Shown here one piece after another: positions 1 to 6,784 of a stretch of DNA of 34,453 nucleotides. The stretch's first letter is position 1, and each line of letters opens with the position of its first letter. Position numbers and translations under genes: made by a program. The stretch is taken from positions 2,897,995 through 2,932,447 of the forward strand of contig CP070746.1 of assembly GCA_020348305.1 (NCBI GenBank), read 5' to 3'. Source of the DNA: Desulfobacterales bacterium. Its GTDB lineage: Bacteria; Desulfobacterota; Desulfobacteria; Desulfobacterales; JAHEIW01. The notes under the pieces are model-generated. The model was not told the DNA's origin and made no database searches. It saw only the letters and a program-made list of their open reading frames with translations.

Positions 1-327
1 CCTGAAAATTAATTAGTTATTCGGTAACACTTTGAAATTTATATGAAAATTTTTTAATTCGGATAGTTGATATCTAATACATCAGATTTCAGAATAATGT
101 CAAGAAAAGATTAAATAATTTTGGTAAATTTTTGTAAATCAAACCCTATAAGTTTTGCCTTTTATCTGCAAAACCATCCCACGTGTCATTCCGGGCTTGA
201 CCCGGAATCCATCATGATTACAAGATCATAGTCGCCTGGATGCCGGATCAAGTCCGGCATGACGTGAGAGCGATTAAGATAGATACAAACTGATGCTCAG
301 GTTATACAGCGTAGTTGAATCCTATCA
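1..327. other. AT-rich intergenic stretch with one repeat
   Basis: I see no coding potential here. The first 180 bases are AT-rich and lie beyond the 3' end of the minus-strand symporter gene. The one clear structure is the inverted-repeat element at 181-265, annotated separately. No tRNA-like fold or recognisable operator was seen. Confidence 0.6.
181..265. repeat. Dispersed palindromic repeat pair (REP/MITE-like)
   Basis: The left arm (181-211) and right arm (237-265) are imperfect reverse complements of each other. Each arm is itself a small palindrome of the type ccggg-cttga-cccgg. Related sequence recurs at 3487-3518. It lies just past the stop codon of the minus-strand symporter gene, so in RNA it could form a 3' stem-loop. 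The arrangement resembles the small non-coding palindromic repeats common in bacterial intergenic DNA; the family assignment is inference. Confidence 0.6.
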
Positions 328-1689
328 TCACCAGCTGCGCTTACCCCATAGCCGGAAGACTTTCAGCAAAATCAAAATCAATATAAACAATCCCAGGAAA
401 ATACCCATCTGGTGATAAATACCCAACCCCCACTTGTGTGCATACATGATCACCAGCATGGCACTTAAAATAAACGGTGCGGCAAATATGGAATAAAGCC
501 CGGTTTGAAATGCAACGCTGGTTTTAAATTCCGGGTCGACAACCCGTAAAAGCAATAGCCCGGTGGATACGGTCCCCGTATTACAGCCATACTGGACACA
601 CATGCGCTCAAAACCGAGTTCGCCGGATCTTCTGCCGAAGTAAAACATATAGACGGTTGTCCAGATGCCGCCGACCAGGGAAATAATGACAAGGGGCACA
701 ATGTACTCCCAAACCACCGACAGCTTTACCGAAATGAGTGTTGCCGCAACCAAAATGTCAACCCCACAGCTGGTGATCCGATTCTGGGTCTGGGGGTTCA
801 ACAGATACCCGGCACCGGCTTTCTGCATGAGAATTCTGACAAGTATCCCCATCAGCATGCCGTAAAAAAAGAAAAATCCCCAGGTCGCCGGACTCAGGGT
901 GCCGATAAGCTGTTCGATGCCATAATACGCTAAGTAGGTCAGAAGGTAGCAGATTCCCACGGCTCCGCCCTGGAAGGCCAGAACATCCACATTACCGGAG
1001 TGAGTTGTCATCATCCCGGTGGGTTCGTGAACTTGGTCTTGCGCATAAATCTCTCGCCAAAAATAGTCCGGAAGTTCACCCCGTCCCATTTTGGTCAATC
1101 CCTTTCGAATCCCCCAATTCACTATGGGTATGCCGACAAACAGAGCAAAAAAGAAACCGATAGCTGCAAAAGCCAGCCCGATGCTGATGGCATTGGCGAA
1201 GCCTCCGAGTTCCCAGGCTTTACCCACGGCAAGAGCTTGCCCGGGTCCCTGGGTGAAGCCCAACGGCAGAAAAAGTCCGAATTGAAGCGGCGTATTCATG
1301 CCGATCAGTCCGAAAAAAAGGATGAGCAGGCAACCGATAATCGCTTGGGATGCCATAGAGGCACCGTTGATTAATCCCATCCAGAGCGCACCTTTGGCTA
1401 CTTCTTTTCCCCTACCCTTTTCACCGGGTTTTTTCTGTGCCCCGGTCAAACCAATGGATATAAACGAAATGATGAAAAAATGATAGGCAAGTGTCTGAAA
1501 ATATTCCGTTCTTAAAGGAATAAGATTTAGATTGATAAGAATCATCCCGATAACACCACCGATCATACAGGCCGGCAGCAGAAAATTTTGCAACAGCTTT
1601 ATTTTAACTCTCAAAAATACGCCGATATATATGCAAATTCCGATAAAACCAAACGCCAAAAAATAACTCATATCAAACGGAGTTTTCAT
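328..1689 (-). CDS. GltS-type sodium/glutamate (carboxylate) symporter, copy 1
   Basis: This 453-residue polytopic inner-membrane protein resembles the ESS (GltS) family, which imports glutamate or related carboxylates with Na+. About ten to twelve hydrophobic segments run end to end. Family-like signatures are a glycine-rich QGPGQALAVGKAW stretch near residue 165, HSGNVD near 230, and TGTVSTGLLLLRVVDPEFK near 375. A strong ribosome site (GAGGAG) lies 6 nt before the ATG. It is clearly paralogous to the symporter at 29355-30728, sharing the same N-terminal start (M-x-TPF), length and motifs. The substrate cannot be read from sequence, so I give no gene symbol; many ESS members outside enterobacteria are uncharacterised. 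An imperfect palindrome at 1745-1756 lies upstream and could be an operator. Confidence 0.85.
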   Translation of the reverse strand: MKTPFDMSYFLAFGFIGICIYIGVFLRVKIKLLQNFLLPACMIGGVIGMILINLNLIPLRTEYFQTLAYHFFIISFISIGLTGAQKKPGEKGRGKEVAKGALWMGLINGASMASQAIIGCLLILFFGLIGMNTPLQFGLFLPLGFTQGPGQALAVGKAWELGGFANAISIGLAFAAIGFFFALFVGIPIVNWGIRKGLTKMGRGELPDYFWREIYAQDQVHEPTGMMTTHSGNVDVLAFQGGAVGICYLLTYLAYYGIEQLIGTLSPATWGFFFFYGMLMGILVRILMQKAGAGYLLNPQTQNRITSCGVDILVAATLISVKLSVVWEYIVPLVIISLVGGIWTTVYMFYFGRRSGELGFERMCVQYGCNTGTVSTGLLLLRVVDPEFKTSVAFQTGLYSIFAAPFILSAMLVIMYAHKWGLGIYHQMGIFLGLFILILILLKVFRLWGKRSW

Positions 1690-2106
1690 CTTTTTCTCCT
1701 CATCAACTCAATTTTCCATTTATAAGCTCAAATAAAATCAGTAACACGCTAGTGTGCTTATTAACACGATTGTGGTTAAGGTTTCAGGTGTCGGGTGTCA
1801 GGTGTCAGTCCCTGAAAGCGGTTTAAGGTTCAAGGTTCGTAGTTCAGGGTTCTGGGTTCAAGGTAAACGGCCTTGAGCATTGCGCAAAGCGCATAGCGTC
1901 GAAGTATCATGACCGAATTTGCCTTGCAGATTTTCAACCCCATATGCCATGCCCCATGCCTTTCGCTATTCGTTTCCTGACACCAGGCTGTCCAATAACC
2001 CTTGCAATTCCACTAATAGCCCTCCCCCTAATCCCCACCCATCGAGGGAGGGGAAACGAGTTGTTGGACAGCCTGACGCCTGACACCCGACACCTGGTAA
2101 ACCAGA
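1690..2106. repeat. Repeat-rich intergenic region
   Basis: No gene is supported. An 18-base sequence at 1785-1802 (caggtgtcgggtgtcagg) is repeated exactly in inverted orientation at 2079-2096. A second 12-base inverted pair lies at 1984-1995 and 2064-2075 (caggctgtccaa/ttggacagcctg) around a pyrimidine-rich hairpin (about 2020-2050). Bases 1811-1862 carry iterated gttcaaggttc-like units. A short plus-strand open frame across 1944-2153 is made of this repeat sequence and is not credible as a gene. Confidence 0.6.
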
Positions 2107-2419
2107 TTAAAGCTTATAAGCGCCCACATTTGCCAGGCGCATGGGATGAATAGGAACTGCATCGCTTTCCCACTGTTCTTTGGCCGTGTCTTTACTCTTT
2201 TTATCCTCGCTGTGAAGTTCCTTTATCCAGCCGGAAAACTGCTCTTTTAGCTTAAGTGAACAAATTCAGTCGCGTGCCGAGCAAAATCACTAAATCAGAA
2301 GATAAACTCGCAAACAACCCTGCGCCCGGGCGTATACCTGAGATGCCGCCGAAACAGTACGGATGATAATCCGGCACCGCCCCACGTGCATTGGTCTGGC
2401 CAAAAATAGGTATTCCGAT
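2107..2419 (-). pseudogene. Remnant of a thiamine-diphosphate-dependent (acetolactate synthase-like) enzyme
   Basis: Two fragments in different frames read like parts of the acetolactate synthase/benzoylformate decarboxylase superfamily. Fragment 1 (2419 down to 2252) encodes GQTNARGAVPDYHPYCFGG and SSDLVILLGTRLNL, matching the end of the central domain, then stops. Fragment 2 (about 2259 to 2107) encodes EQFSGWIKEL and ESDAVPIHPMRLAN, matching the linker before the C-terminal ThDP domain (compare the family's PIHP-R motif), then stops. The N-terminal domain and the ThDP-binding C-terminal domain are missing, and sequence is also lost between the fragments. Fragment 1 starts directly after, and in frame with, the stop of the alcohol dehydrogenase, so a deletion probably joined them. 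The original enzyme's substrate is unknown. Confidence 0.7.
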
Positions 2420-3442
2420 TTAAAATTTGTCTCCGATTTGAAGCATCACTTTTATGGCCTTGCCGGTGTGTATACGTTCCATATAAACCTGGGGAAGCTT
2501 TTCCAACGTAATTAGATCGGTAATCAATGCCCTGCCATCCACCTTACCTTCGGCCATCCATTGCAGGCATTGAATATTTTCCTTATGGGTATTCGAATAG
2601 GATCCGGTCAGCCATATTTCTTTGAAGTTTAATGTGGTTGGAGCGATGTTTATCTGTCCGAAATTCATACTGACGACACATACCGTGCCCGACCGGGTAG
2701 CGGCATCCATGGCAGTCTGAATCGAATCGGCGACACCGGAACATTCAAAAACCGTCTCAAAGCCAATCCCCCCGGTAGTGTTAAACACACATGCACCCAG
2801 ATCTTCTGAAAACGGATCGATGACGCCATCCACCCCAAAAGATTCAGCGATGACTCGCTTTTGCTCCAACGGCTCGGATAGCACCACAGGTCCGAATCCG
2901 ATAATTTTTAAAAGCCGGACAAGAGCAAGGCCGATGGGCCCTCCGCCAATGACCAGGGCCGATCCTTTTTCCTTGCGGCTGCATTTGATCCCATGCAGGG
3001 CAGCGGCAAAAGCTTCGGCTAAAGCTGCATTTTGTGAATCAACCCCGTCAGGTATGGGGATGAGCATCTGGGGATACACGGTTATATATTCGGCAAAAGC
3101 ACCGGGTAAATCCCCAATACCAATGGAGCGTCTGTTATTGCCGCAGAAATACGGCTTGCCCATTCGGCAATCCCGACAGGTGCCGCAAAAGGTCGGCCGA
3201 ATCACCACTCGCATACCCGGTACATGACCCTTCACGTTTTTCCCGACTTTTGAAATGATGCCGCTGGTTTCGTGCCCGAGAATATATCCTTCCGACAGGA
3301 TCCCGGTCTCGATCATGGAATGATCTGATCCGCAAAAGCCGGTATTAGCCACTTTTACTAAAACTTCGCCATCATCAAGCTGCGGCATTGGCACATCTTC
3401 AATGACGAGTCCTTTTGATGTTCTGAAAACTGCTGCTTTCAT
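2420..3442 (-). CDS. Zinc-dependent alcohol dehydrogenase (MDR family)
   Basis: This 340-residue medium-chain dehydrogenase/reductase is expected to oxidise an alcohol or polyol with NAD(P)+ in the cytoplasm. Visible are the catalytic zinc ligands Cys37 (CGSDH), His57-Glu58 (GHE) and probably Glu143. The structural zinc cysteines are 86, 89, 92 and 100, and the nucleotide motif GGGPIG is at 166-171. The start is set at 3442 because AGGAAG lies about 9 nt upstream and the protein then begins MKAAVF, typical of the family; the open frame continues 38 codons further up, into repeat DNA, and that extension is rejected. It may form a catabolic unit with the short-chain dehydrogenase at 3623-4459 and, formerly, the broken ThDP enzyme downstream. 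It resembles threonine/sorbitol dehydrogenases, but the substrate is not predictable. Confidence 0.85.
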   Translation of the reverse strand: MKAAVFRTSKGLVIEDVPMPQLDDGEVLVKVANTGFCGSDHSMIETGILSEGYILGHETSGIISKVGKNVKGHVPGMRVVIRPTFCGTCRDCRMGKPYFCGNNRRSIGIGDLPGAFAEYITVYPQMLIPIPDGVDSQNAALAEAFAAALHGIKCSRKEKGSALVIGGGPIGLALVRLLKIIGFGPVVLSEPLEQKRVIAESFGVDGVIDPFSEDLGACVFNTTGGIGFETVFECSGVADSIQTAMDAATRSGTVCVVSMNFGQINIAPTTLNFKEIWLTGSYSNTHKENIQCLQWMAEGKVDGRALITDLITLEKLPQVYMERIHTGKAIKVMLQIGDKF

Positions 3443-3486
3443 TTCCTGCTTCCTCGATCTCATATTGAGCAAAAAATTTGCGAACC

Positions 3487-3518
3487 CCCGGATCACGTCC
3501 GGGGTTTGCCGGAATGAC
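3487..3518. repeat. Partial copy of the palindromic repeat seen at 181-265
   Basis: The sequence cccggatcacgtccgggg followed by tttgccggaatgac matches the style and core of the 181-265 arms. It sits between the short-chain dehydrogenase and alcohol dehydrogenase genes, just upstream of the latter's ribosome site. Confidence 0.5.
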
Positions 3519-3622
3519 AACCCCTCAACCCATAAGTTAGCGCTTATGCCCGTCAAGGAGGAGGAGTATTTTTTCCTCCCGGGCGGGAGGGATGAAAGGG
3601 AGGGGATGGAAGTTTCGAAAAA

Positions 3623-4459
3623 CTATACTTCCATCAATGCCCCGCCGCCGATATTCATTGCCTGGCCGGTGATATACGAGGATTGCTCCGATGCAAGATA
3701 AACGGCCAGATCAGCGACTTCGGATGGATGCCCCAGCCGTTCCATGGGGACTGTTTTAGCCAAACGCTCCTTGGCCTCATCGTATGACATACCAAAAACC
3801 TCGGCTTCCTTTTGAATACGAAACTGCTGCAAATCCGTCATGATCAACCCCGGGCAGATGGCATTCACCCGAATATCTTGTATCGCCAGATCCTTAGCCA
3901 TCACTTTGGTCAGCATAATTACGCCGGCTTTTGCCACAGCATAGGCCGGATTCCATAAGGGCGGCGATTTGCCGGCTCTGGACGCCACGTTCACAATGGC
4001 CCCCGGTTTGCCCAGCATCAATGGTATCACCGCCTTGGACACTCTGAAAACCCCATGCAGATTTATATCCACAGTTTTGATCCAGGCTCCTTCGTCATAG
4101 TCATGCACGGTATTGGGCGCACCGAAGACCGCTCCGGCATTATTGAACAACAAATCCACCCGTTCAAATTGCGATTTGATGGTCTGAATCATCCGAGCGA
4201 TAGATTTTGTGCGCATTACATCCAGATCCACGGCCAGCGTTTTGATACCGTAATTGTCCTTTAGGCTTTCGGTAATGCTTTCCATTTCGTTCCGGGTTGC
4301 TGATTTCACGCCGGAAGTTTCCTCTGAGTTAACGGCCAGGTCGGCAATAATGACATTGGACCCGCAGGCAGCTAGCTTTTCCGCCATGGCGTATCCGATG
4401 CCGCTGCGTTTTCCCGAGCCGGTAATGATGGCGGTTTTTTCTTTGAGATCGCTATACAA
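3623..4459 (-). CDS. Short-chain dehydrogenase/reductase (SDR)
   Basis: This classical SDR of 278 residues reduces or oxidises a carbonyl/hydroxyl substrate with NAD(P)(H). It has a glycine-rich cofactor motif at 13-22 (TGSGKRSGIG), an acidic residue (Asp40) after beta-2 that favours NAD, NNAG at 106-109, catalytic Ser160, and YAVAK with Tyr173/Lys177. I choose a TTG start at 4459 because a perfect AAGGAGG lies 6 nt upstream and the cofactor motif then sits at the normal distance from the N-terminus. An ATG 35 codons further upstream would add a tail with no SDR similarity. The glycine motif carries extra residues compared with TGxxxGxG. The substrate is unknown; it may act with the neighbouring alcohol dehydrogenase. 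Confidence 0.85.
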   Translation of the reverse strand: MYSDLKEKTAIITGSGKRSGIGYAMAEKLAACGSNVIIADLAVNSEETSGVKSATRNEMESITESLKDNYGIKTLAVDLDVMRTKSIARMIQTIKSQFERVDLLFNNAGAVFGAPNTVHDYDEGAWIKTVDINLHGVFRVSKAVIPLMLGKPGAIVNVASRAGKSPPLWNPAYAVAKAGVIMLTKVMAKDLAIQDIRVNAICPGLIMTDLQQFRIQKEAEVFGMSYDEAKERLAKTVPMERLGHPSEVADLAVYLASEQSSYITGQAMNIGGGALMEV

Positions 4460-4609
4460 ATTAGACCTCCTTGTTTTGTTTGGTGTGGTTTTTGACGATG
4501 GTTTTAAACGCTTCCATTTTAAGTGTAAAATCGAATTTTCATTAAGCGCCAATGAGTCGACCATGTGTTTTTCTCTCTGGCTAGAATCGGCCTCTGTGCG
4601 GACTGCAAT

Positions 4610-4631
4610 CAGGCGGGCTCAGAGGCCCACC
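4610..4631. repeat. Imperfect hairpin
   Basis: The sequence aggcgggctcagaggcccacct folds into an 8-bp stem with one mismatch and a 6-nt loop. It lies between the SDR gene and the strong hairpin at 4663-4690 and may be a small dispersed repeat. No function is supported. Confidence 0.35.
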
Positions 4632-4662
4632 TTACTTTGACGGGTTACTCGTAAATCATATT

Positions 4663-4690
4663 CGGTGGCGTCCGGAGGCGGACGCCACCG
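4663..4690 (-). terminator. Strong GC hairpin after the amidase gene
   Basis: A perfect 12-bp stem (cggtggcgtccg / cggacgccaccg) with a GAGG loop lies 7 nt beyond the stop of the amidase gene, reading on the minus strand. There is no clear U-run after the stem, so it may be a transcript-stabilising stem or a palindromic repeat rather than an intrinsic terminator. Confidence 0.45.
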
Positions 4691-4697
4691 CAACAAT

Positions 4698-6743
4698 TTA
4701 TCCACCCGTGCGGGACGTGGGGCGGGATTCCAAAAACGCAGTCGGTGTGGTTTCTCTGATGTATTTCTTGATTCCCATAATAATGGATTCACACAAGCGA
4801 TCCTGATATTTTGGGTTTATCAACCTTTTGCATTCTCTCGGATTACTGATAAACGCCGTTTCAATTAAAATGGAAGGCATTTCAGCGCCAAGAAGAACAT
4901 AAAATGGTGCTTGTTTTACGCCTTTGTCCTTGATGCGGGCCCATCTTTTCTTTTTCAGATGATCTATGATTGACATTTGAACATAGCCCGCCAAGCGCGT
5001 GGATTCCTCAATTTTAGCATGTTGCATCAAATCATACAGTATGGTCTGAAGATCGCTGATGTTCTTGGTCGAAGTGGCATTTTCCATCGCAGCCACCCGA
5101 ATCGCCTCATCATCGGTCGCCAAATTCAAAAAATAGGTTTCAATGCCGTAGGCGCGGCGATCCCTGGACGAATTGGTGTGAATAGAGATAAAAAGGTCGG
5201 CATTTTGGGTGTTGGCAAATGCCGTGCGTTCTTCGAGGGTTAAAAATTTATCGCCATTGCGGGTAAGGATCACTTCCGTATTCAGTTCAGCACGGATTTT
5301 TTTAGCAAGTCTCTTCGCAATTTTAAGCACGACATCTTTTTCATGCACCCCTTTTAAGTAGCCGGGCGCGCCATAATCTTTGCCGCCGTGTCCCGGGTCG
5401 ATGACAATGCGACTGACACCTAAAGCCAACTGCTTTGCCAGGGCGCTGGGCGGCAGCTCGGTACCTTTACCGGGTATTTGGATCGGCGCTTGCCTCGGCG
5501 CGGCTTTGCGGGAATTAGATCCCCAAACATCGATGACAATACGAAACGGATCTTTCAGCGAAAAGATTTTATAGGTTTTAAATGACTTTATATCCACCAC
5601 CACTCGGACGGAGTCTGTGGTGTGTTGTCCGGCGCGGGCATTTATCAGAAGATTATCGTGAATGGGGATTATCTTTTCAATATTTTTTGCCAAGCGGCTA
5701 TTGCCGAGATCAACATATAAACGCCGTGGTTTATTGATGGACGGGTCTTTTTTCAGAAGATGATGGTAGAAGGATGTTTCCTGGTCGGCATCGATCACCA
5801 CGCGGGTATAATTGGGGTTGGACCAGTATCGCAGGCTTTCAACCGTTGCCCAGCCTTTAGTCGGAGAGCTTACAATTGTCCCGGTGATTTCAGTTTCTTG
5901 GGTCGGATCTTCATTTTCGGTAATCAGCTCGGTTTCTTTTTTATCAGGCAAAGACGCTAAAATCCCGGAAGCCTTCAATTTGTATCGGCTATCCGGAAAT
6001 TCCGCCACGATTTGATCAAATATGTCGCGTGCCGCTTCCAGATCAGATTGATTTTTCGACCACTTATAAAGTTCATGGTAAAGTTTTCCGGTCATATACA
6101 GACCGGCAGCTGCCCAGGGACCGGAGGGATCGTGCCTGTAAACGTCATGGAATTTTTCAATACACCGCAACCAGTGGTGGCGATATTTCATTCTTTGGGA
6201 ATTGTTGCGCAGCTCATTATAACAGGCCTCAGCACTATAATAATTGTCGCGTGCCGCATCGGTAGCGGAAGTGGATGACGCTTTTTCTTGGTGTTCAACG
6301 CCGGCAGAAGCCTTGATGGCGGTATCATTCGAGGCAATGGCATAAATGGCTCGCTCAGCCTTTTTACGGTAGCGGCTATTCGGAAACCGCTTAGCAATTC
6401 GCTTGTAAATATCCAGCGCCTCATTGAGATCGGATTTCTTCCCTGAATACTTCGCGAGTTCACGAAACAACTCGCCGGACATATAAAGCCCCGCAGCCGC
6501 CCACGGACCGGAAGGATCTAATTGATGCACGGATTGGAACTTTTCGATACACCGCATCCAATTATCGCGATATTTCTTCGCTTGTGCGTTATTTCGAAGA
6601 TTCCGATAACACGCTTCGGCCTTATAATATTGGTCTCGCGGTGTAACTGCCACGGAAATGCTAGACCAAAAAATTTCAGCTCCGCAGAAAAGGAGAGTAA
6701 AAAGTAGGATTATCGCCTTGTTTTTAATTCCTAAATTCCTCAA
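4698..6743 (-). CDS. N-acetylmuramoyl-L-alanine amidase with AMIN and duplicated TPR-like modules
   Basis: This exported 681-residue zinc hydrolase (AmiA/B/C type) cleaves the lactyl-amide bond of peptidoglycan in the periplasm. In order: a hydrophobic signal/anchor (about 8-31), two copies of a roughly 100-residue helical module (36-136 and 165-264), each with CIEKF and DPSGPWAAAGLYM, an AMIN domain (about 300-408) for septal or envelope targeting, and Amidase_3 (445 to the end). Metal and catalytic residues are His452 (DPGHGG), Glu468, His522 (SIHTNS) and Glu628 (ILIETAFISNP). No ATG fits; a TTG at 6743 gives a normal signal peptide, and the start lies inside a low-complexity attcctcaat-type repeat. 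The helical duplication resembles TPR/YbgF-like repeats and may bind envelope partners. It is followed by a strong hairpin. Confidence 0.88.
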   Translation of the reverse strand: MRNLGIKNKAIILLFTLLFCGAEIFWSSISVAVTPRDQYYKAEACYRNLRNNAQAKKYRDNWMRCIEKFQSVHQLDPSGPWAAAGLYMSGELFRELAKYSGKKSDLNEALDIYKRIAKRFPNSRYRKKAERAIYAIASNDTAIKASAGVEHQEKASSTSATDAARDNYYSAEACYNELRNNSQRMKYRHHWLRCIEKFHDVYRHDPSGPWAAAGLYMTGKLYHELYKWSKNQSDLEAARDIFDQIVAEFPDSRYKLKASGILASLPDKKETELITENEDPTQETEITGTIVSSPTKGWATVESLRYWSNPNYTRVVIDADQETSFYHHLLKKDPSINKPRRLYVDLGNSRLAKNIEKIIPIHDNLLINARAGQHTTDSVRVVVDIKSFKTYKIFSLKDPFRIVIDVWGSNSRKAAPRQAPIQIPGKGTELPPSALAKQLALGVSRIVIDPGHGGKDYGAPGYLKGVHEKDVVLKIAKRLAKKIRAELNTEVILTRNGDKFLTLEERTAFANTQNADLFISIHTNSSRDRRAYGIETYFLNLATDDEAIRVAAMENATSTKNISDLQTILYDLMQHAKIEESTRLAGYVQMSIIDHLKKKRWARIKDKGVKQAPFYVLLGAEMPSILIETAFISNPRECKRLINPKYQDRLCESIIMGIKKYIRETTPTAFLESRPTSRTGG

Positions 6744-6784
6744 TACCTAAATTCCCTATTCCTTTTATCCTTCAATCCCTCAAT
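6727..6784. repeat. Low-complexity attcc(c)t(c/a)aat repeat
   Basis: Between mutS and the amidase gene the sequence is built of near-identical units such as attcctaa, attcctcaat, acctaaattccct and aatccctcaattc. The same type of sequence occurs at 21880-21912. On the minus strand it forms the amidase leader and supplies the TTG start and the first few codons. It looks like a dispersed simple repeat rather than a binding site. Confidence 0.55.

Noticed and set aside
1000-1374. Plus-strand frame of 124 codons inside the first symporter gene
   Set aside because: It is antisense to a well-supported transporter gene and has no recognisable domain.
1944-2153. Plus-strand open frame of 69 codons
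   Set aside because: It consists of the inverted repeats and overlaps the ThDP remnant; no ribosome site or family likeness.
3443-3556. Upstream extension of the alcohol dehydrogenase by 38 codons
   Set aside because: It runs through repeat DNA, has no family likeness, and a good ribosome site precedes the internal ATG at 3442.
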